The notes beneath the pieces are model-generated. The model saw only the letters and a program-made list of their open reading frames with translations. It ran no database searches and was not told where the DNA came from. A stretch of 23,810 nucleotides of DNA from contig DVIC01000010.1 in NCBI GenBank assembly GCA_018711545.1, positions 1 through 23,810 on the forward strand, written 5' to 3'. Origin of the DNA: Fimenecus stercoravium (GTDB lineage Bacteria; Bacillota; Clostridia; Oscillospirales; Acutalibacteraceae). The translations under genes were made by a program, and so were the position numbers. Positions 6,452-14,339 of this stretch are shown piece after piece (position 1 is the stretch's first letter; each line of letters starts with the position of its first letter).

Positions 6452-7637
6452 AACGTCTTTTCTCCTTTTTCGGTTTTTCGGGTGCTTGCGTTTCGGTCAC
6501 TTCGTCCGCAGCCGTGTCCAATTCCGAAATTCCGCTTTCATCTGCTTGTGTACCGGAAGCGGCGCGCCCCGTCTCGGATGCCGCAGCGTCCGGCGCCGCG
6601 CCGGCGGGTTCGTTTTCGGGTTCAGGTCGTGCTGCGGCGGGGTGTCGAACGCCTGAAACGTCCGAAATGCGAGCTTCCACATCGTCTTTCTCCACTTGCG
6701 CATGCGTGCTCTCCTCCTCGTCATACGTTTTCTGCTCAAACAGCCCTTCGGCAAAGGCGTGGGGGTCAAAGGGCTGCAAATCATCCATCTGCTCGCCCAC
6801 GCCGACGAATTTCACCGGGATGCCAAGTTCGTTTTTGATGGCAAGCACCACGCCGCCGCGCGCCGTGCCGTCGAGCTTCGTAAGCACGATACCCGTGATC
6901 TCGGCGACGTTCATGAACTCGCGCGCCTGGTTGACGGCGTTCTGCCCGGTAGTCGCGTCGAGCACCAGAAGCACCTCGCGGTCGGAATAGGGGAGCTCGC
7001 GGTCGATGACGCGGTAGATCTTTGCAAGCTCGTCCATCAGGTTTTTCTTATTGTGCAGTCTGCCTGCGGTGTCGATGATCACGATGTCGCAGTCGCGGGC
7101 TTTCGCGGCGTTGACCGTGTCGAATACCACGGCGGCAGGGTCGGCACCCTCGGAGTGCTTGACAAGCTCCACGCCCGCGCGCCCTGCCCAGACGCCGAGC
7201 TGGTCGATCGCCGCCGCGCGGAAGGTGTCCGCCGCGCCCAAAATGACGCGCTTGCCTTCTGCTTTATACATCGCGGCGAGCTTACCGATGGTCGTGGTTT
7301 TGCCCACGCCGTTGACGCCGATGACGAGCACCACGCTCGGCACGGTAACAAGCCCCATATCCTCGCCGCCCTCCAAAAGCTCGGCGACGATCTCCTTGAT
7401 CTCGTTTTTGACGGCGTCCGCCCCGCGAAGCCGCTTTTCCGAAACGCGCTTTTTTAAGCGTTCGGTGATCTCGACCGCCGTGACCATGCCGACGTCGCCC
7501 ATCACAAGGATCTCCTCGAGCTCGGCGTACAGGTCGTCGGTGATCTCGCCGCCGTCCGCAAACAGGCTGTCAATGGCGCCCGCCATTTTGTTGCGGGTCT
7601 TGGAAAGCCCGAAATTGATCTTACTGAAAATGCCCAT
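6426..7637 (-). CDS. ftsY: SRP receptor FtsY with C-terminal extension
   Basis: FtsY is the membrane-associated GTPase receptor for the signal recognition particle. The 403-residue product has a short N-terminus (MGIFSKINFGLSKTR), the NG domain with P-loop GVNGVGKTT (107-115), ADTFRAAA (136-143), DTAGR (189-193), TKLDG (253-257) and GVGEQMDDLQPF. The NG domain ends near residue 302. About 100 extra residues follow: Ala/Glu/Pro/Asp-rich, probably disordered, ending in a basic KPKKEKRRFGFFNRHT. In E. coli the acidic extra domain is N-terminal instead. I chose ATG 7635-7637 (AAAAGGA 8 bases upstream) over an ATG three codons earlier that abuts the RBS. It follows smc by 50 bases and overlaps rdgB. 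Confidence 0.97.
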   Translation of the reverse strand: MGIFSKINFGLSKTRNKMAGAIDSLFADGGEITDDLYAELEEILVMGDVGMVTAVEITERLKKRVSEKRLRGADAVKNEIKEIVAELLEGGEDMGLVTVPSVVLVIGVNGVGKTTTIGKLAAMYKAEGKRVILGAADTFRAAAIDQLGVWAGRAGVELVKHSEGADPAAVVFDTVNAAKARDCDIVIIDTAGRLHNKKNLMDELAKIYRVIDRELPYSDREVLLVLDATTGQNAVNQAREFMNVAEITGIVLTKLDGTARGGVVLAIKNELGIPVKFVGVGEQMDDLQPFDPHAFAEGLFEQKTYDEEESTHAQVEKDDVEARISDVSGVRHPAAARPEPENEPAGAAPDAAASETGRAASGTQADESGISELDTAADEVTETQAPEKPKKEKRRFGFFNRHT

Positions 7638-7687
7638 GCGCTTCATCCTTTTCGTATCGTTTTGCCGCTGTGTACGCGATTTTTATT

Positions 7688-10600
7688 TTACGCCAAGCCC
7701 AGCTGCTTCGCCATTTCGGCGGTCTTGAGCTCTAAGAGCTTGGAAACGCCGCTTTCCTGCATGGTCACGCCGTAGAGGACGTCCGCCTCCTCCATGGTGC
7801 CGCGGCGGTGGGTGATGAGAATGAACTGCGTATTTTTCGTCATACGTCGCACATACTGCGCGTAGCGCGAGACGTTCACATCGTCGAGCGCCGCTTCGAC
7901 CTCGTCGAAAATGCAGAACGGCGCAGGCGTGACCTTCAAGATCGCGAACAGCAGGGATATGGCCGAAAGCCCCTTTTCGCCGCCGGAAAGCGGTTCGATG
8001 CTTTTGAGGTTTTTGCCCGGCGGCTGCACCTTGATCTCGATGTCGCACTCCAAGATATCGTGCTCGTCGGAGAGCAGCAGCTGTGCGCTGCCGCCGCCGA
8101 ACAGCTCGGAAAACGTTTCACCGAATGCGCGGTTGATGCGGGCAAAACGGTCGCGGAACTGCTGCGCCATTTTTTCGGTCAGCTCGCCGATGAGCCTGTG
8201 CAGCTCTTCACGCGATTTTTCAACGTCCGCGATCTGCCCGGACAAAAATTCGTACCGCTCCGAGACTTCCTTGTATTCCTCGATTGCCGCGACGTTCACG
8301 GAGCCGAGCGCGCGGATCTGCCCTTTGAGCTCCGTCAGGCGTTTGTTCGAAGCGCCGTAGTCCTCGATCTCGATGCCCATCGCCGCCGCTTCGCGGCGCG
8401 TGAGCTGGTATTCTTCATACAGCTTCGCGATCAGGTCGTCATATTCCTTGCGCATGGCGGTCTTGCGCTCTTCGAGACGCGCAAGCTCGCCGCTTAAGCG
8501 TTCCCGCTCCTCGGATTTCGCACGTTCGAGCATACGCAGGTCGTTTTGCTGCTTGGTAAGTGCGTCGCGCTCGGAGATGAGCGCGTCGATCTGCTCGCGC
8601 GAAGAAGCCGTGCCTGCGCGCAGCTTTTCGGCGTTTTCGCGCAGGTTGCGGATGTTTTCGGCAAGCGACTCGTTTTTCCGATCGTATTCGGCGATCTCCT
8701 GCTCCAGCGCGGTGTGCTTGTCCGCATGGCCCGCCCGCCGGTTTTCGAGGTGCTTGATCTCGTCGGCGGCGGTCTCCATATCCTTTTCAAGCGTCAAAAT
8801 CTGCAAGCTCAGCTCCGAGACCTTTGCGGAAAGCGCTTCGCGTGCCGAATCGAGCGCCGCGCGGTCGCCGGTCAGCTTTTCGAGCGCCGCTTCCTTTTCG
8901 CGCAGCTGTGCGCCAAGCGTTTCGAGCGAAGCTCGCGCCTCGGCGGCGTTTTGCAAGATGCGGTCGGCGCGGGCGCGCAGCGTCTCTTTTTCTTCTACAA
9001 GCTCTTTCACCGCGCCCGAAACGGCGGAAAGCTGCTCGGCAGCCAGTTTATATTCGCCCTCGCGGCGGATCTTTTCTTCCCCCGCGCGCAAAAGATCGCC
9101 CTGTGCGCCGTCGAGCTCCGCTTTCGCGGCGGCGGCGTCTTCGCCAAGCTGCTTGCAGTCCGCCTGCATGGCGACAAGCTCCGTCTGCGCCGCCTTTTCG
9201 GCGGTTTTGAGCTTTTCGATCTCGTTGCCGCGGCTCAAAATACCGACGCTCTGCGCGCGTGAGCCGCCCGTCATCGAACCGCCCGCATTGATAACCTGCC
9301 CGTCGAGCGTCACGATACGGAAACGGTAATTGTATTTTTTCGCCATGGCGATGGCGCAGTCCATGTCCTCGGCGACCACGGTGCGCGCAAGCTGGGCGCG
9401 TATGATCTCCGTATATTTTGCGTCGGCGGAAACAAGATCCGCCGCAAGGCTCACGAAGCCGTATTGATCCTCCAGCCCCGTTTCACGGAATTCCCGCGCG
9501 CGGATGGCGGAAATGGGCAAAAAGGTCGCGCGCCCCGCACGGTTTTCTTTTAAGTAAGCAATGGCGCGCTTGGCATCGTTTTCCGTTTCGGTCACGATGT
9601 GCTGCACCGCCGCACCCAATGCCGTTTCCACCGCCGTGGTGTATTTCGGCTTTACGGAAATGAGCTGTGAAAGCGGGCCGTGGATGCCCCGAAGCGCCCC
9701 GCGCGAGGCTTCGCGCATGACCGCCTTGACCGCGCCCTGATAGCCTTCCATGTTCTTTTCAAGGTCGGAAAGCAGGCGGATGCGGTCCTGCATTTTCTGA
9801 AGCTCGCGTTCCTTTTCGGAAAGCGCCGTGCGCATTTCCTCCGCCTTTTTCGAGCGCGACGCAAACCGCATGGTGTAGCCGTCCATGGCGTTTTGCAGTT
9901 CCCGGATCGTGGTTTCGCTCGCCTCGAGCGCGGCTTTTGCCTTATCGTGCGCCGCGATGAGCGCTTGATAACTCTCTTCCCGCGTACCGAGGGTCTCGTC
10001 GATCGTGCGGATGCGCGTCTCGATCTCCTCTACGGAGGAATTCGCCGTTTCGGCGGTCACACGGTTGTCCGCGATCTGCACGGACAGCGCCGAGACGGCG
10101 GCGGAAAGCTGCGCCGCTTCCTCGGAAAAACGTGCGCTGTCGGAAAGGCGCGCCTCCTGCTCGGCGGTAAGTGCGGCAAGCTCTTGCTTGCAGGCGTCGC
10201 GCGCCTGTTCACTTTCGTCGATGCGGCTTTGCGCTTCGGCGATGCGCGCATCCAAGTGCCCCGCCGTTTCCTCCTCGGCGGTGCGGTCGCGCATCAGGCG
10301 TTCGATCGCTTCCTTGTTGTGGCGGATGGAGGTCTCCTCGACCTGTACCTGTGCGTCAAGCGCCGCCGCCTGCTCCTCAAACTTCGCGCTTTCGGCGCGC
10401 ACTTCTTCGATTTTTACAAGCAGCGCCTGCGTCTCCTCAGCCGCCTTATCGATCTGCGCGCCCAGATCCTCTAACTGCGCCGCCGCCTCGCCGTGCGCCG
10501 CTTCGGCGGTCGCGATCTTGTGCGACTGCTCACGCAGGCGGTCGTCGGTGCGGTCGATGGTGTAAAGCCACAGCCCGATCTCGAGCTGCTTTTTCTCCTC

Positions 10601-11257
10601 GGCAAGCACCAAAAATTTCTGCGCCTTTTCGCTCTGCGCTTTCAACGGGCCTACGCGCCCCTCAAGCTCGGTCAGAATGTCGCGCAGGCGCAGCAGATTT
10701 TCCTCCGCGGCGGCAAGGCGTTTGTTCGCGTCGTTGCGGCGGTAGCGGAAATGCGAGATCCCCGCCGCCTCCTCAAGCATTTCGCGGCGTTCGCCCGCTT
10801 TGGAGGACACCATATCGGCAATGCGCCCCTGCCCGACGATGGAATACCCGTCGCGGCCAAGCCCCGTATCCATAAACAGCTCGTTGATGTCGCGAAGTCT
10901 GGCGGCTTCGCCGTTGATGATGTATTCGCTTTCGCCCGAGCGGTAGTAACGGCGGGTGACCGAAACCTCGTCCGTATCCTTTTGGAGCGTGCGGTCGCGG
11001 TTGTCGAAGCGCAGCGTCACCTCGGCAAAGCCCTTGGCGCGGCGCAGATCCGTCCCCATAAAGATGACGTCCTCCATCTTTGAGCCGCGCAGGCTTTTGG
11101 TGGACTGCTCACCCAGCACCCAGCGCACCGCATCGGAAATGTTGCTTTTGCCGCTGCCGTTCGGCCCGACAACCGCCGTGATGCCCTGATTGAATTCCAG
11201 CACGGTCTTGTCCGGGAAGGACTTGAACCCCTGCATTTCCAGCGACTTTAATATCAT
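7688..11257 (-). CDS. smc: Chromosome segregation protein SMC
   Basis: SMC is the ATPase of the bacterial condensin that organises and separates chromosomes. The 1189-residue product has the normal layout: Walker A GPNGSGKSN (31-39), a long coiled coil, a hinge near 510-660 (LSQLISVKPKYTTAVETALG region), a second coiled coil, and the C-terminal head. The head carries the ABC signature PLSGGEKGLSAISLLFA and Walker B FCIFDEVEAALDD. The signature has GLSA where ALTA is more usual. ATG 11255-11257 follows AAAGGA by about 10 bases. It has its own promoter and leads the smc-ftsY-rdgB-yhbY-nadD-yqeK run. Partner genes scpA and scpB are not in the window. Confidence 0.99.
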   Translation of the reverse strand: MILKSLEMQGFKSFPDKTVLEFNQGITAVVGPNGSGKSNISDAVRWVLGEQSTKSLRGSKMEDVIFMGTDLRRAKGFAEVTLRFDNRDRTLQKDTDEVSVTRRYYRSGESEYIINGEAARLRDINELFMDTGLGRDGYSIVGQGRIADMVSSKAGERREMLEEAAGISHFRYRRNDANKRLAAAEENLLRLRDILTELEGRVGPLKAQSEKAQKFLVLAEEKKQLEIGLWLYTIDRTDDRLREQSHKIATAEAAHGEAAAQLEDLGAQIDKAAEETQALLVKIEEVRAESAKFEEQAAALDAQVQVEETSIRHNKEAIERLMRDRTAEEETAGHLDARIAEAQSRIDESEQARDACKQELAALTAEQEARLSDSARFSEEAAQLSAAVSALSVQIADNRVTAETANSSVEEIETRIRTIDETLGTREESYQALIAAHDKAKAALEASETTIRELQNAMDGYTMRFASRSKKAEEMRTALSEKERELQKMQDRIRLLSDLEKNMEGYQGAVKAVMREASRGALRGIHGPLSQLISVKPKYTTAVETALGAAVQHIVTETENDAKRAIAYLKENRAGRATFLPISAIRAREFRETGLEDQYGFVSLAADLVSADAKYTEIIRAQLARTVVAEDMDCAIAMAKKYNYRFRIVTLDGQVINAGGSMTGGSRAQSVGILSRGNEIEKLKTAEKAAQTELVAMQADCKQLGEDAAAAKAELDGAQGDLLRAGEEKIRREGEYKLAAEQLSAVSGAVKELVEEKETLRARADRILQNAAEARASLETLGAQLREKEAALEKLTGDRAALDSAREALSAKVSELSLQILTLEKDMETAADEIKHLENRRAGHADKHTALEQEIAEYDRKNESLAENIRNLRENAEKLRAGTASSREQIDALISERDALTKQQNDLRMLERAKSEERERLSGELARLEERKTAMRKEYDDLIAKLYEEYQLTRREAAAMGIEIEDYGASNKRLTELKGQIRALGSVNVAAIEEYKEVSERYEFLSGQIADVEKSREELHRLIGELTEKMAQQFRDRFARINRAFGETFSELFGGGSAQLLLSDEHDILECDIEIKVQPPGKNLKSIEPLSGGEKGLSAISLLFAILKVTPAPFCIFDEVEAALDDVNVSRYAQYVRRMTKNTQFILITHRRGTMEEADVLYGVTMQESGVSKLLELKTAEMAKQLGLA

Positions 11258-11307
11258 GTATCCGTATCCTTTATCCGTTCGGCGCTCAAAAACGCCGGTT
11301 TCCCTTT

Positions 11308-11336
11308 ATTTTACAACGAAACGCCGTCGCTTGCAA
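11308..11336 (-). promoter_or_regulatory. Sigma-A-type promoter for smc
   Basis: On the minus strand TTGCAA (11331-11336) and TAAAAT (11308-11313) are spaced by exactly 17 bases. They lie in the 103-bp gap between rnc and smc, the longest gap in this part of the cluster. A leader hairpin CGGCG-TTTTTGAG-CGCCG (about 11280-11297) follows. The boxes are close to consensus, but the call is by eye only. Confidence 0.65.
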
Positions 11337-11360
11337 CGCCTTTTCGTGTTTCTCGGAAGT

Positions 11361-12038
11361 TTATAGTCCCATCAGCGCGAGGGCTTCGCGCGCGGCGTCC
11401 TGCTCCGCCTTTTTCTTGCTCGGGCCGCTGCCGCGCCCGATGACGTTGCTGTTTAAGTGGACTTCTACCTCAAAGTGCTTGTCGTGGTCGGGGCCCGATT
11501 CCGAGACGAGCACATATTCGAGCGTCTCGCCGGGATTTTTCTGTGTGACCTCCTGCAGCATGGTCTTATAGTCCTTGAACACGGGCTTTGCCTCCACATA
11601 CGGGTGCACAAAGCGCAGGACGAATTTTTTTGCGGGTTCCATGCCGCCGTCAAGATAGATCGCGGCGATGACCGCCTCAAACGCATCGGACAGCACCGAG
11701 GCACGCTCGCGCCCGCCCGTGCGCTCCTCTCCCTTGCCCAAGAGCAGGTAGTCGCCGAGACCGATCTCGCGCGCGTACACGTCCAGCGATTTTTCACATA
11801 CGGCGTAGGCGCGCAGGCGCGTCAATTCCCCTTCGGGCACACCCTTGTGCTCGGAGAACAGGTATTCCGCCGTGATGAAGCCCAGCACCGAGTCGCCCAA
11901 AAATTCCAGCCGCTCGTTGTCGCCTAAAGCTTCGCGCTCGTTGGCATAGGAGGAATGGGTCAGCGCGCGGTCGAGCAGGGCGGGGTTTTGAAACGTATAG
12001 CCGAGCTCATTCTCCAACGCTTTCAGATTGCGGTTCAC
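11361..12038 (-). CDS. rnc: Ribonuclease III
   Basis: RNase III cleaves double-stranded RNA, including rRNA precursors. The 225-residue product has the signature NERLEFLGDSVLG (41-53), the second metal-binding part DAFEAVIAAIYLDGG near 112, and a C-terminal dsRNA-binding domain (about 150-225, with GRGSGPSKKKAEQDAA). The start is GTG 12036-12038, with a strong GGAGG 9 bases upstream. It overlaps the plsX end by 32 bases. In many Firmicutes acpP sits between plsX and rnc; here the overlap leaves no room for it. The smc promoter begins about 50 bases before smc, so smc can be made apart from rnc. Confidence 0.98.
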   Translation of the reverse strand: MNRNLKALENELGYTFQNPALLDRALTHSSYANEREALGDNERLEFLGDSVLGFITAEYLFSEHKGVPEGELTRLRAYAVCEKSLDVYAREIGLGDYLLLGKGEERTGGRERASVLSDAFEAVIAAIYLDGGMEPAKKFVLRFVHPYVEAKPVFKDYKTMLQEVTQKNPGETLEYVLVSESGPDHDKHFEVEVHLNSNVIGRGSGPSKKKAEQDAAREALALMGL

Positions 12039-13023
12039 GCTGCAACGCCTCCTTCACCTTTCCCGTCACATCGCCGTTCACGCAGTCCGCCGCCTGCCGC
12101 AGCGCGCTTTGGAACGCATAGGCATCGGACGAGCCGTGTGCTTTGATGACCGGCTTTTGCACGCCGAGGATCGGCGCGCCGCCGTACTGCTTATAGTCGA
12201 GTTTTTTGCGAAAGCCGTCCATGCCGGACTTTACGCCGAGGTAGGAAAGCATGGTCAGCGGATTTTTCTTGAACATGGCTTTGATCTCATTGGACATCAT
12301 TTTGGCGACGCCCTCATACATTTTAAGGATCACGTTGCCCGTAAAGCCGTCCGCGACGACGACATCCGCCGCGCCGAAGGGTATGTCGCGCACCTCGACG
12401 TTGCCCGTAAAATGGATGTCGGGCAGCTCGGAGAGCGCTTGATACGCTTCGATCTGCAGTTTTGTGCCCTTGGTCGCTTCCGCCCCGATGTTCGCAAGCC
12501 CCACGCGCGGATTTTCTACGCCGAGAAGCTCACGCATGTAGATGTCGCCGAGCTTCGCAAAGCTGCACAGCATCGGCACGGTGCATTCGGCATTCGCGCC
12601 CGTGTCCACCAAAATAAACGGCGTCGTCGCAGACGGCATGACAGCACCCAAAGCCGGGCGCTTGACGCCCTTGATGCGCTTGACAAGGAAGGTCGCGCCC
12701 ACGAGCAGCGCGCCCGTACTGCCCGCCGAAACGAACGCATCGCCTGCGCCGTCGGCGAGTGCGCGAAGCCCCACCGCCATGGAGGTATCCTTGCCCTCTT
12801 TCAAAAGCGCGGTCGGCTGCGTCTCCATTGAGAATACGCCGTCCGCATGCAAAATGTCCATACCGGAAATATCCGTGCCGTCGTGCGCGGCGCAGGCTCT
12901 GATCTTCTGTTCATCGCCCACAAGCGTGATGTCATAGCCGTAGGCGCGCCTTGCCGCCGCACAGCCCTTTAAGATCTCGGACGGCGCGTTGTCGCCGCCG
13001 AAAGCATCTGCTAAAATTCTCAT
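12007..13023 (-). CDS. plsX: Phosphate acyltransferase PlsX
   Basis: PlsX makes acyl-phosphate from acyl-ACP for the PlsY route of phospholipid synthesis, acting at the inner face of the membrane. The 338-residue length is normal. Family motifs are MRILADAFGGDNAP (1-14), the SAGSTGALLVGATF block near 98-111, LVDTGAN near 137, GANIGAEATKGT-like LANIGAEATKGT near 176, and ADGFTGNVILKMYEG near 222. The ATG overlaps the trmFO stop as ATGA, and the 3' end overlaps rnc by 32 bases. Nothing in the sequence suggests a separate promoter. I see no FapR site or acpP gene nearby. Confidence 0.98.
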   Translation of the reverse strand: MRILADAFGGDNAPSEILKGCAAARRAYGYDITLVGDEQKIRACAAHDGTDISGMDILHADGVFSMETQPTALLKEGKDTSMAVGLRALADGAGDAFVSAGSTGALLVGATFLVKRIKGVKRPALGAVMPSATTPFILVDTGANAECTVPMLCSFAKLGDIYMRELLGVENPRVGLANIGAEATKGTKLQIEAYQALSELPDIHFTGNVEVRDIPFGAADVVVADGFTGNVILKMYEGVAKMMSNEIKAMFKKNPLTMLSYLGVKSGMDGFRKKLDYKQYGGAPILGVQKPVIKAHGSSDAYAFQSALRQAADCVNGDVTGKVKEALQREPQSESVGE

Positions 13024-14336
13024 AAGCCCATTTTCTCCTTCTCTGCGCGCAGTGCCGAAAGCGCGCGGTCGGCAAGCACCTGATAGCGCGCCGCCTTGTC
13101 GCGGATACGAACGCCTACCGGGGGCAGCACGCCGAAATTTGCGCCCATCGGCTGGAAGTCCTGTACGCTTTCGTCGCTGATATACCTTGAGAGCGCACCC
13201 ATCATGGTCGTTTCGGGCAGGACAAGCGTTTCTTTTCCGCTGATCCTGCGCGCGGCGTTGATCCCCGCCAAAATGCCCGACGAAGCCGATTCCATATACC
13301 CCTCCACGCCGGTGATCTGCCCTGCGAAGAAGATGTGCGGGTCGCTTTTCAGGCTGAAATCCGCCGACAAAAGCCGGGGCGAATCCAAAAAGGTATTGCG
13401 GTGCATGACCCCGTAGCGCACGAACTGCGCGTTTTTAAGTGCGGGGATCATCGAAAACACACGCTTCTGCTCGCCGAATTTCAAATTTGTCTGGAAGCCG
13501 ACGAGGTTATACATCGTGCCGGCATTATTTTCCTTGCGAAGCTGCAAATTCGCCCATGGGCGGTGCCCCGTCTTCGGATCCACAAGCCCTACGGGTTTCA
13601 GCGGCCCGTAGCGCATGGTGTCGCGCCCGCGCGAAGCGAGCGCCTCGATGGGCATGCAGCCCTCATACACGTCGCGCCGTTCGTCAAAGCTGTGCGTTTC
13701 GGCGCGTTCGGCGGTGGTGATCGCCTCGTAAAACGCCTCGTACTGCGCCTTGTTCATCGGGCAGTTGATGTAATCGTCCGCCCCGCCGCGGTCATAGCGT
13801 GACTGCGTGAAGGCTTCGGAAAAATCAATGCTTTCCGCCGTCACGATGGGTGCGGCGGCATCGTAAAACGAAAGACCCGCTTCGCCCGTAAGCTTTCGGA
13901 TCGTTTCGGCGAGCGCATCGCTCGCAAGGGGACCGGCGGCGACGATGACCGCGTCCGCGTCCGCCGGGAGGGCTGTGACCTCTTTATGGATGACCGTGAT
14001 GCCCGCACAGTTTTCGATTTTTTCGGTAATATAGGCGGAGAACCGCTCGCGGTCCACAGCGAGCGCGCCGCCCGCGGGCACGCGCGTCCGGTACGCCGCT
14101 TCCACGCAAACCGAGGAAAACGCCGCCATTTCCGCTTTCAAAAGCCCCGCTGCGGAATTTACGCGCTCGGCTTTTAAGGAGTTCGAGCACACAAGCTCCG
14201 CAAAGCCGTCCGCACGGTGGGCGGGCGAGCGCTTTTGCGGTTTCATTTCATACAGCTCGACCGCGACGCCCCGCTTTTGCAGCTGCCACGCCGCTTCCAC
14301 GCCCGCAAGCCCCGCGCCGATGACCGCTGCTTTCAT
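13020..14336 (-). CDS. trmFO: Folate-dependent tRNA (uracil-54-C5) methyltransferase TrmFO
   Basis: TrmFO uses 5,10-methylene-THF and reduced FAD to make ribothymidine at U54 of tRNAs. The 438-residue product begins with the FAD-binding VIGAGLAGVEAAW (5-17). It has the FAELVCSNSLKAERVNSAAG block with Cys 50, the VYEGCMPIEALASRGRDTMRYGPLKPVGL block split across about 225-255 with the second key Cys, and GQITGVEGYMESASSGILAG near 342-362. It starts 3 bases after the topA stop and ends in an ATGA overlap with plsX. The order dprA-topA-trmFO is conserved in Bacillota. The usual next genes there (xerC, codY) are absent. Confidence 0.98.
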   Translation of the reverse strand: MKAAVIGAGLAGVEAAWQLQKRGVAVELYEMKPQKRSPAHRADGFAELVCSNSLKAERVNSAAGLLKAEMAAFSSVCVEAAYRTRVPAGGALAVDRERFSAYITEKIENCAGITVIHKEVTALPADADAVIVAAGPLASDALAETIRKLTGEAGLSFYDAAAPIVTAESIDFSEAFTQSRYDRGGADDYINCPMNKAQYEAFYEAITTAERAETHSFDERRDVYEGCMPIEALASRGRDTMRYGPLKPVGLVDPKTGHRPWANLQLRKENNAGTMYNLVGFQTNLKFGEQKRVFSMIPALKNAQFVRYGVMHRNTFLDSPRLLSADFSLKSDPHIFFAGQITGVEGYMESASSGILAGINAARRISGKETLVLPETTMMGALSRYISDESVQDFQPMGANFGVLPPVGVRIRDKAARYQVLADRALSALRAEKEKMGL

Positions 14337-14339
14337 GCG

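Noticed and set aside
8373..9329. Ser/Arg-rich 318-residue plus-strand frame opposite smc
   Set aside because: Its composition is the antisense of a Glu/Ala/Leu coiled coil, not a real protein.
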